Origin: an uncultured Porphyromonadaceae bacterium
GTDB lineage: Bacteria; Bacteroidota; Bacteroidia; Bacteroidales; Muribaculaceae
Length of the DNA: 26,133 bases
Direction of reading: 5' to 3'
NCBI GenBank assembly: GCA_900547825.1
Contig: URII01000036.1
Coordinates: 1 to 26,133, forward strand
Part shown: positions 7,325 to 14,196 of the stretch, piece by piece
Layout of the letters: each line of letters starts with the position of its first letter
Numbering within the stretch: position 1 is the first letter of the stretch
Notes under the pieces: generated by a model
The model's input: only the letters and a program-made list of their open reading frames with translations
Told to the model about the DNA's origin: nothing
Database searches by the model: none
Program-made: the position numbers and the translations under genes

Positions 7325-10300
7325 ATGAAAAAGCGTGCAAAAAAACTTTTTTTATTAACTTTTTTAGCCGGTTCCATAATTTCGGCTAACGCCGGACAAA
7401 CGGTAGAGAATTACAAAGAGACCTTCAATGATCAGGGGTATACTTTCGTGCTTCCTGCCGGATGGAACCGCATAATTGACAAATTCGAGGGGGAGACGGT
7501 ATCATACCGTGTGTTCAGCGCTTCAAGCGCCTATGAGGGGAAATCCATAGGATGCGAAACCCAGAATCTCGAAGATTATTATTCCGGCGATTCGCAGGAT
7601 GTATATGATCTGCTTGTGCCTCCAGCTGTGAGCGGAGAGATAACAATGAAGATACGCCGCAGCAACAGCTATAATAAAACGGCCGGTATAAAGGTCTATA
7701 CGGTTGTGAAGGACGGCGATGTCTATACACGTGGGGAGGAAATCGATCTGGGTGAATTCGCGTTGCCGTCGGATCTTTCGTGGGGCGATTTTTCATTAAG
7801 TCTTCCGGCCTCGGAATTCAAACTGATCGGTCTTCGTCTTGATGGTGTGGTTATAGATGATTTTGCTGCGTCGCAGGCAGAGATACCTGATATACGCGCT
7901 ATGAAACTTACCGGATTTTCGGCTGTGGAAAAGAGGGCTGTGGCAGATAGTGAGGGAAATGTCACATTGTCGGCTACTGTAAATATTGAGAATACCGGAA
8001 ATGTAAGCCTTATGCCCGGTGAGGATAATTACTCCATTACCGTTAAATCGTATAGTACCGAATTGTGTACGGTTCCTGTAACGGAAGCATTGGCTGCGGG
8101 CGATGCTATGGATTTTGTGTTTGACATACCCTACACACTGTCCAACCCACAGGCCAACCAAACGCTTTCGGTGTCGCTTAAAGAAAATGTCTCCGGCACC
8201 TCGTCAAGCTCGGTTTCATATGATCTGATAGCGTATGTGCCTATTTTCAAAGCCCGTGAAGGTAACTATGAGGTGAACAATGATCTCGGTCTTATCGAAT
8301 CGGGAACTGTCCGCACGGTGTCGTTCAGCAATATAGGAGGTGCTCCGGTGGTTGTAGAGGGAATGACATTACCCGAAGGTGTGACATCGGATGCTGTTTT
8401 TCCCATGATGCTTCTTTCAGGCGAATCCAACGAGGTGGCGCTTACATTCAGCGGGCTCAACGGTGTGTTTGATATCGTAATTCCTATTGAATCCAATGGT
8501 AAGGCCGATGTATCGTCCCAGCAGATGCGTTATTACGGGGCAATGCCTCCGGAAGGTGTATATGTGGAGCGTTTTGAATCATCCAAGCTGCCTGACGGAT
8601 GGGAGAATTATCCTGATTCGAAGTGGAATATAAGCACTATATCCGGCAACAAAGTGTTGTGTCATAGTGCTTCAAGTCCTGTGCAGAGTGTCATGTCACC
8701 TCGACTGGATTTCACGGAACCGTCTGAAATATGTTTTCAGGCTTGCAAATATGCATTAGGCGGAATGTTGAAAATAGCATATTCGCCAGACCGCATACAT
8801 TGGACTGAGGTTCTGTCAGTAGGCGCGGATGGCGATGAAAAGCAATTCCCTTCCACCACACGCACGTTCAGCTATTTTTCTGCTCCGGTGCCTGCCGGAC
8901 AATGGTATATATCCTTTACCGGATGTAATGTAGCTGTTGACAATATGTTCGGCGGAGTGCTGTCGCCGGCTGACAACGATATATTCGTAACTTCCGCTGA
9001 CCTTCCCACTTCAGGTATGGTCAACTACCCTGTAAGTGCAAAGATCAATATACTGAACCGCGGATCGGATATTGTCGATGCCGGAGCCTATGTGATCCGT
9101 CTTATGCTCGGCGATGATGAGGTGGCCTCTTTTACTGGTGATTCGGATCTTGATGATCTGGCCACACAACCCACATCATTTGCAATTTCGTTCACGCCAC
9201 ATGATGTTGTCGACTCACAGCTGAGGGCTGTGGTGGAAATTCCGGAGTCGGATTATTCCGTGTCCACACTTCCGGTTGATATCGCCATATCGGGTGAAAC
9301 CCTTATAGCAGAGAAAACTGTAGGAGAACCGCATTATGATTCGGCACATTTTAACGGCACTACTATAATAGTGACCAATTATAAGAACAGTATAGGGGAG
9401 ACGGTTATCGATAAAGATGTTGTCGGCCTTGCTCCGGGCACAGTGATCAACCGTGTGCGTATTCCCTATACATATAGCGCCTCAAAAGTATTGAAGCCGA
9501 ATATCAAGATGTGGCTTCAGAACACACAGGACGCTGAAACCGGCAGTCAGTTTACCGACACTATTGCCATGACCCAGGTGGCTGTGCTTGATGTTGAATT
9601 CGAAAAGACCGGAACCTATCAGCAGCCTTCATATCTTGATTTCGAATTTGTGCAGCCGTTTGTCTACACCGGTGATAACCTTCGTGTGACGATGCGTTCG
9701 GAATGCGGGGTGTTTGCCAGCTCTTCCCTAATGTCGAACTCAGGCAAATGCCTTGTGTCGAAAAGCGACACTTACAGCAGCTATAAAAATTCTCCCTCTG
9801 CCACCTATTATGTGCCTGTGTTCATATTTGGCCTTGATGTGGCCGCGCCACAGGTGGAAGGATCCGTATTGCGTGGTGATGCTCCGGCAGCAGGCGCGGT
9901 TGTCAGGTTTGAGTCAGATGATGTGCTTTATACAGCTGTTACGGGTGATGACGGTTCGTTCTCGTTCCCGCTCTATCAGTCGTCACGTGAGTATCAGGTA
10001 ACGGCTATGATGTCGGGCGCTCTTGATTCGGAGCCTGTTATGTGGACCCTTGACGCTTCAACAGATCCCCTGAACCTTGTTATGCAGCCTAATGCAGTGC
10101 GTGGTGAGACTATTGACGCCATATCCTCAGGCGAGGAAGGTGTGATCATGACATGGGAACCTCTTACAGAATTAGGATCACTTGACCAGGGTGTTTATTA
10201 TGAAATGTATCTTGATGGTGTAAAGGTAGATACTGTTGACGGAATTGCCCGGGACGCTGCATCCTATACATTCGCAGATGTAAGCGAAGGCGCTCATACG

Positions 10301-10612
10301 GTAGGTGTCCGTGCGGTATTCATGCCTGCCGATACCCCTACGGAGCTTGCTGAGATTGATGTGGACCATGTGCTTTCAGGTATCGCCGGAGTCAGCGATA
10401 ACGTTGGTGATGTTTCAGTGACTGCGTCAGCCGGTGAGGTAACGGTCCGTGCGCCGGAAGGAAGTTCGGTAATGATCCATGATATTAACGGACGGCGAAT
10501 TGCCGAAGGCTCTGTGCTGAAAGAGGGTTCCCGATTCAAGGCTTCCGGCATAGTTGTAGTGTCAGTGATCACTACTGATGGCAAGGTAAATGTCAAGGTC
10601 AGAGTTGACTGA
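7325..10612 (+). CDS. Large secreted multidomain surface protein with Por-type C-terminal sorting domain
   Basis: A 1095-residue protein from the ATG at 7325; a GTG two codons earlier is possible but less likely. The start MKKRAKKLFLLTFLAGSIIS is a typical signal peptide ending near ANAG. Approximate domains: a jelly-roll region at 30-185 opening with ETFNDQGYTFVLPAGW; Ig-like domains at 195-405; a second jelly roll at 415-545 opening with ERFESSKLPDGW; a CARDB-like segment at 553-655; a strand-rich domain at 665-840 of the kind seen beside PKD/FN3 domains in Bacteroidetes; a carboxypeptidase-regulatory-like fold at 845-920 (DDGSFSFPL); FN3-like at 925-1010; and a C-terminal sorting domain (VMIHDINGRRIAEG through the final RVD). 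No catalytic motif is seen. It shares architecture with the divergent 1490-residue protein, so both are probably surface adhesins. It ends at a strong bidirectional terminator. Confidence 0.85.
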   Translation: MKKRAKKLFLLTFLAGSIISANAGQTVENYKETFNDQGYTFVLPAGWNRIIDKFEGETVSYRVFSASSAYEGKSIGCETQNLEDYYSGDSQDVYDLLVPPAVSGEITMKIRRSNSYNKTAGIKVYTVVKDGDVYTRGEEIDLGEFALPSDLSWGDFSLSLPASEFKLIGLRLDGVVIDDFAASQAEIPDIRAMKLTGFSAVEKRAVADSEGNVTLSATVNIENTGNVSLMPGEDNYSITVKSYSTELCTVPVTEALAAGDAMDFVFDIPYTLSNPQANQTLSVSLKENVSGTSSSSVSYDLIAYVPIFKAREGNYEVNNDLGLIESGTVRTVSFSNIGGAPVVVEGMTLPEGVTSDAVFPMMLLSGESNEVALTFSGLNGVFDIVIPIESNGKADVSSQQMRYYGAMPPEGVYVERFESSKLPDGWENYPDSKWNISTISGNKVLCHSASSPVQSVMSPRLDFTEPSEICFQACKYALGGMLKIAYSPDRIHWTEVLSVGADGDEKQFPSTTRTFSYFSAPVPAGQWYISFTGCNVAVDNMFGGVLSPADNDIFVTSADLPTSGMVNYPVSAKINILNRGSDIVDAGAYVIRLMLGDDEVASFTGDSDLDDLATQPTSFAISFTPHDVVDSQLRAVVEIPESDYSVSTLPVDIAISGETLIAEKTVGEPHYDSAHFNGTTIIVTNYKNSIGETVIDKDVVGLAPGTVINRVRIPYTYSASKVLKPNIKMWLQNTQDAETGSQFTDTIAMTQVAVLDVEFEKTGTYQQPSYLDFEFVQPFVYTGDNLRVTMRSECGVFASSSLMSNSGKCLVSKSDTYSSYKNSPSATYYVPVFIFGLDVAAPQVEGSVLRGDAPAAGAVVRFESDDVLYTAVTGDDGSFSFPLYQSSREYQVTAMMSGALDSEPVMWTLDASTDPLNLVMQPNAVRGETIDAISSGEEGVIMTWEPLTELGSLDQGVYYEMYLDGVKVDTVDGIARDAASYTFADVSEGAHTVGVRAVFMPADTPTELAEIDVDHVLSGIAGVSDNVGDVSVTASAGEVTVRAPEGSSVMIHDINGRRIAEGSVLKEGSRFKASGIVVVSVITTDGKVNVKVRVD

Positions 10613-10633
10613 CGTTTCAGTGCACACATAAAT

Positions 10634-10666
10634 AATAACCGCAGCTCAGTCAGGGCTGCGGTTATT
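10634..10666. terminator. Bidirectional intrinsic terminator between convergent genes
   Basis: AATAACCGCAGC (10634-10645) pairs perfectly over 12 bp with GCTGCGGTTATT (10655-10666) around a 9-nt loop. On the plus strand TTGTTGTG follows; on the minus strand the arm is followed by ATTTATG. It lies between the stops of the surface-protein gene (10612) and the lipoprotein gene (10693), so it can serve both. Confidence 0.85.
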
Positions 10667-10692
10667 TGTTGTGTAGTGAATTCAGCGTATTG

Positions 10693-11577
10693 TTACTTGT
10701 GGAGCCGGTAAATAGCGCTTATCTCGGTGGAGCATTCGCCGAGAGGCCCGTTGTTCTGTAAAACTCCGGTGGTTACACGTATGAAACTGATCTGCTTCAG
10801 ATACACTGACTCGCCTTCGGCATTTACTGCCGATTCTATGTTGAGATAGCTTTCCGGAGTGTTGTTGGGATAACTGTCGGCATATCCTAGCAACGGGGTG
10901 AGATGGTATTGTCCTGTTTCCTGAATTACTTTTCCGTTGTCGGGTAATCTCCGGGCTGTAACGGTGACAGGGGCTGCCGTTTTCCATTGCGGAAAGAATG
11001 GCTGGGTATGGAATGCTGAATTCCTTGAAATCCATCCGCTGTTGCCGTCGGCAGCAGTCCACCGGATGTACTCGGCATCGGAGGCTTCAGGTTCGGGAAG
11101 ATGGTATGTTACGGTGAATGAAGGTGTGGTTTCATTCCATTTTTCGCCACGCAGAGCGTACCATGTCGTTCCGTCCGGCGACACTTCCACTATCCCGGGT
11201 TCTGAGCTTGTAGGTATGGCGTTGCCAGTGATCTGGAAATCCGGTTCCCCGAGAAGATTGGTTATCGGAACGGATAACTCCATCGTTATTGTGCCTCCGA
11301 ATGCACCGAGTGTGACAAGCGACAAAGAGTTTATGCTCTCCGAGGCTTTGCGCCGCATATCGGCTTCCGTATCGCCGGTTTCCCATTCAGGCAATTCGTT
11401 GACGAACTGTCCGGGGGCCGGAGAGTAATCTATTACAGTTACTGTTACCTGCTGGGGCTTCGGAAACACTACGTCGTCACCTTCCGAGGGATAGACTACT
11501 GTATCGTCACCGCCGCGGCATGACGTAATTAAAGTCATGGCCGCGGCGGCGATGTATATTGCTGTTATGTATTTCAT
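10693..11577 (-). CDS. Surface-type lipoprotein, Bacteroidetes 'cell surface protein' family, function unknown
   Basis: A 294-residue lipoprotein. The reading frame is open 16 codons further up, but the ATG at 11577 is chosen because it opens a canonical signal peptide ending in the lipobox ITSC with C20 as the lipidated residue. The residues after it (RGGDD) are acidic at +4/+5, loosely resembling the lipoprotein export signal of surface-exposed Bacteroidetes lipoproteins. Conserved-looking segments are DYSPAPGQFVNELPEW, LGAFGGTI, DFQITGNAIPTSSEPGIVEV, YIRWTAADGNSGWIS and LGECSTEIS; I recognise these as a recurring Bacteroidetes cell-surface protein family without assigned activity. My recollection that relatives can occur near cobalamin-uptake genes is uncertain and nothing here confirms it. 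It starts 5 bp after the aquaporin stop, so the two are co-transcribed. Confidence 0.75.
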   Translation of the reverse strand: MKYITAIYIAAAAMTLITSCRGGDDTVVYPSEGDDVVFPKPQQVTVTVIDYSPAPGQFVNELPEWETGDTEADMRRKASESINSLSLVTLGAFGGTITMELSVPITNLLGEPDFQITGNAIPTSSEPGIVEVSPDGTTWYALRGEKWNETTPSFTVTYHLPEPEASDAEYIRWTAADGNSGWISRNSAFHTQPFFPQWKTAAPVTVTARRLPDNGKVIQETGQYHLTPLLGYADSYPNNTPESYLNIESAVNAEGESVYLKQISFIRVTTGVLQNNGPLGECSTEISAIYRLHK

Positions 11578-11582
11578 TCTGA

Positions 11583-12275
11583 TTATTCCACTGATTTGGA
11601 GAGGTGTGCTGACACAGCTTTCCATGCCAATACAGCTACGGCGGCTCCTACAAGCGGGCCTACAACCATGATCCAGAAGTCGCCGAATGCACCCGGAGAG
11701 AAAAGGGCTGGACCGAAGCTGCGCGCTGGATTTACCGAGCAGTTGTCAACCGGAATGCCTACAATATTCACGAGGCCGAGGGCTATACCTATGGCGAGGC
11801 CGGCGAATTTGCCGAAACCGTGACGGCTGTCGGTAGCGCCGAGTATTACGAATACGAAGAAGAATGTGAGAAGCATCTCGGCCATAAGCGCCATGCCGGA
11901 TGTCGCACCGGGCTGGAGTACATTGGTAGCAAGATTATTGTTGCCGGTCACACCGCCGAAATTAAATTCGGGAGCCATGTCTACAAACCAGTAGAGGAAG
12001 CCGGCGCCTACAGCTGCACCTATGAGCTGGGCCACGACATAACCGCAGAATTCACCGAATTTCATTTTGCCGCCGAGCCACATGGCGAATGAAACGGCAG
12101 GATTGACATGACAGCCGGAAATGTTGCCGATTGCATAACAGAGACAGATCAGCACAAGACCGAAACAAACACCGATCCCGTAACCTCCTATGGAGGGGCC
12201 GGCAAGCACAGCACTGCCGCAGGCGAGAAGCACCAGAAACATTGTACCGATGGCTTCAGCTAACAATTTTTTCAT
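11583..12275 (-). CDS. Aquaporin / MIP-family channel (AqpZ-like) with altered selectivity filter
   Basis: A six-helix inner-membrane MIP channel of normal length (230 residues from the ATG at 12275; a TTG two codons earlier is also in frame, and the numbering here uses that TTG). Both pore motifs are present: HVNPAVS (NPA at 60-62) and SVNPARS (NPA at 184-186). The overall sequence is AqpZ-like (AEAIGTMFLVLLACGSAVLAG; GNISGCHVNPA; GIPVDNCSVNPARSFGPAL). Aligned to E. coli AqpZ, the aromatic/arginine filter F43-H174-T183-R189 becomes F40-N172-C181-R187. The Cys is as in AQP1, but Asn replaces the usual His, so strict water selectivity cannot be assumed. The downstream lipoprotein gene is coupled. 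No consensus promoter is evident just upstream. Confidence 0.93.
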   Translation of the reverse strand: MKKLLAEAIGTMFLVLLACGSAVLAGPSIGGYGIGVCFGLVLICLCYAIGNISGCHVNPAVSFAMWLGGKMKFGEFCGYVVAQLIGAAVGAGFLYWFVDMAPEFNFGGVTGNNNLATNVLQPGATSGMALMAEMLLTFFFVFVILGATDSRHGFGKFAGLAIGIALGLVNIVGIPVDNCSVNPARSFGPALFSPGAFGDFWIMVVGPLVGAAVAVLAWKAVSAHLSKSVE

Positions 12276-12316
12276 AAACAATAAGTTTTAAGGTGATCTT
12301 ATTTTGATAATAATGC

Positions 12317-12348
12317 AATGGAGCCGCGGCCGAAGCCTCGACTCCATT
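12317..12348 (-). terminator. UUCG-loop hairpin after the AspT/YidE-type transporter gene
   Basis: Read on the minus strand, AATGGAGTCGAGGC pairs with GCCGCGGCTCCATT (one G-T wobble, one mismatch) and closes on a TTCG tetraloop of the very stable C(UUCG)G type. It lies 37 bp past the transporter stop and is followed by GCATTATTATC, a poor U-tract. It is a likely terminator or mRNA 3'-end stabiliser; some read-through into the aquaporin gene is possible. Confidence 0.6.
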
Positions 12349-12384
12349 TATATTAACGTAAAATTCTAAAAAATGTTGTGCGAT

Positions 12385-14049
12385 CTATGCGAATGCTAAA
12401 ATCAGCACCTGAGCCGCTACCACACGCAGAAACATTGTTAGAGGATACACAGTGGAATAGGCAACGGCCGGGACATCGCTTCCTGTTGAATTGTTGGCAT
12501 AGGCCAATGCCGGAGGATCAGTGTAACCGCCGCCGAACAAGCCCATTATGTAAAGGAAATTGACTTTATATATTCCACGGGCTATGCACCCTATCACCAA
12601 CAAGGGGAGGACGGTTATTATAAATCCATACAGTACCCACCACATGCCGGTGGTGTTGAACACTGTTTCGGCAAAACCTGATCCTGACGATATGCCTACT
12701 GAGGCAAGGAACAGGCAGATGCCCAGTTCCCTCATCAGCAGGGAGGCTGACGATGAGGTATAGGTCACAAGTTTGAATTTATAACCGAAACGGCTTATGA
12801 GAATTGCCACTACAAGCGGGCCGCCGGCCAGGCCGAGTTTCATTCCGAATCCTATATTGAGCGATCCTACTATGATACCGAACAGTATGCCTACGAATAT
12901 AGTGATCATGTTCGGTTCGTTAAGGCGTTTCATCGAGTTGCCGAGGCGTGATGCGAGACGGTCAATGTCATTCAGGTCGCCTACCACTGTCAGGCGGTCG
13001 CCCATCTGGAGCCGAAGCTCCTGCGAGGCGAGGAGATCTACACCGGCACGGTTGACGCGGGTGGCATTGAGGTGGTAACCGTTGTGAAGCCTGAGCTGAC
13101 CGAGAGGCACTCCGTTGTATTTGCTTTTAGTCACAAGGATGCGACGGCTCAGCACAGGGGTGGGTGCAGCCTTGGCCCAGTCCATTTCCACAATAGGGCC
13201 AACTACGGAAGCAAACCGGTCATCGTCGGTTACCGAAAGGGCTGTGCATATTTTGTCGCCTACGTGTATGGTGGTGGAAGATACAGGTATGACGATATCC
13301 CCGTCCTTGTTAAGAAGGCGTGACACCACGAAATCGCATTGTATTATATCGTGCAGTTCGGCCAAGGTCTTGCCGTCAATAAGGGGATTGGTGACTGTGA
13401 ATGTCACCACATTGGGCTTCAGCTTGGAGTTTTCGCGTTCCTGCTCAATCTCTTCGATCTCCTTGTCGACATTTATACGGAACAGGCCTTTGATCACGAA
13501 CATGGACAGGATTATGCCGATTACACCGAGCGGATAAGCTGCCGCATAACCCATCGACATTATATTTATGGCTTCGGGATCGTCGGGAACAGCCTGTTGT
13601 GCCGCAGCGAGTCCCGGGGTATTGGTCACGGCGCCTGACATGACTCCCACCAAAGCCTCAATTGATGTGGCGCCCCCATTGATGAAATACAGGGCTATCA
13701 CTATTGCCACGTTGAGGGCCACGCCGAGTGCAGCAAGGCCGTTAAGCCGCATTCCGCCTTTTTTAAAAGAGGAGAAAAATGCCGGGCCTACCTGAATACC
13801 GATCGAAAATATAAACAGTATAAGGCCGAATTCGCGTATGAATTTCAGGACTTCGGGATTTACGATGTAACCGAAATGGCCCATCACAATGCCTACGAAA
13901 AGCACGAAAGTGACTCCAAGCGATACGCCTGCTATTTTCATCTTGCCTAAGTAAACTCCTAATGCGATTACAAAGGAGTAAAGCACTATTGTGCTGGCGA
14001 GTCCTGTTTGTCCTGGCCCCACAAGGGACGTCAACCAAGAAATGTCCAT
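12385..14049 (-). CDS. AspT/YidE-family transporter with two TrkA-C (RCK_C) domains
   Basis: A 554-residue inner-membrane protein. The N-terminal membrane half (about 18-190) carries VMSGAVTNTPGLAAAQ at 136-151 and repeated helices; the cytosolic centre (about 205-365) contains two RCK_C-like domains with paired VGD turns (VGDKI near 263, GDRLTVVGD near 350); the second membrane half (about 375-554) carries GLFGGGYTDPPALAYAN at 503-519. This duplicated Asp-Al_Ex layout with two RCK_C domains is that of YidE/YbjL and the aspartate:alanine antiporter AspT. Substrate is unknown; no aspartate decarboxylase gene lies next to it, so an aspartate/alanine role should not be assumed. The RCK_C domains suggest gating by a bound ligand. 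It is a single gene, with a hairpin downstream. Confidence 0.9.
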   Translation of the reverse strand: MDISWLTSLVGPGQTGLASTIVLYSFVIALGVYLGKMKIAGVSLGVTFVLFVGIVMGHFGYIVNPEVLKFIREFGLILFIFSIGIQVGPAFFSSFKKGGMRLNGLAALGVALNVAIVIALYFINGGATSIEALVGVMSGAVTNTPGLAAAQQAVPDDPEAINIMSMGYAAAYPLGVIGIILSMFVIKGLFRINVDKEIEEIEQERENSKLKPNVVTFTVTNPLIDGKTLAELHDIIQCDFVVSRLLNKDGDIVIPVSSTTIHVGDKICTALSVTDDDRFASVVGPIVEMDWAKAAPTPVLSRRILVTKSKYNGVPLGQLRLHNGYHLNATRVNRAGVDLLASQELRLQMGDRLTVVGDLNDIDRLASRLGNSMKRLNEPNMITIFVGILFGIIVGSLNIGFGMKLGLAGGPLVVAILISRFGYKFKLVTYTSSSASLLMRELGICLFLASVGISSGSGFAETVFNTTGMWWVLYGFIITVLPLLVIGCIARGIYKVNFLYIMGLFGGGYTDPPALAYANNSTGSDVPAVAYSTVYPLTMFLRVVAAQVLILAFA

Positions 14050-14148
14050 TGGAATTAAGTAACCTTTTAGAATCCGTGAGGATTTGATTATAACCTATTG
14101 CTAACCTATATAGCCCCATAGGGTGGGGGCTTGTCTTTTTTGCGGCTG

Positions 14149-14156
14149 CAAAGTTA
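14149..14156 (-). promoter_or_regulatory. -7 promoter element of the AspT/YidE-type transporter gene
   Basis: The minus strand at 14156-14149 reads TAACTTTG, matching TAnnTTTG, but I find no TTTG at the expected -33 distance. It would give a leader of about 95 nt, which contains a small possible hairpin (AGCCCC/GGGGCT, 14112-14117 with 14126-14131). Confidence 0.45.
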
Positions 14157-14177
14157 AGATTTTTAACGGGATTTTTT

Positions 14178-14185
14178 TACCTTTG
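14178..14185 (+). promoter_or_regulatory. -7 promoter element of tamL
   Basis: TACCTTTG matches TAnnTTTG; a clear -33 TTTG is not found at the normal spacing. The element ends at the possible GTG start (14185), which argues that translation begins at the ATG at 14197 with a leader of only about 5-8 nt. The flank, TTTTTTTACCTTTGTGAAT, is nearly the same as that before the gene at 23766. Confidence 0.55.
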
Positions 14186-14196
14186 TGAATCGAAAA

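Noticed and set aside
11578..11625. Sixteen-codon N-terminal extension of the lipoprotein gene ending at 10693
   Set aside because: The extension overlaps the aquaporin gene and would precede the signal peptide; the lipobox position fits the ATG at 11577.
12385..14049. Naming the transporter aspT (aspartate:alanine exchanger)
   Set aside because: The fold and RCK_C domains fit the wider YidE/AspT family, but no aspartate decarboxylase partner is present.
14112..14131. Possible riboswitch-like hairpin (AGCCCC/GGGGCT) in the leader of the AspT/YidE-type transporter gene
   Set aside because: Only one 6-bp stem is visible, with no recognisable riboswitch core, so it is mentioned but not called.
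14185..14196. GTG at 14185 as the tamL start
   Set aside because: It forms the last base of a TACCTTTG promoter element, so transcription should begin after it; the ATG at 14197 also gives a good lipoprotein signal.
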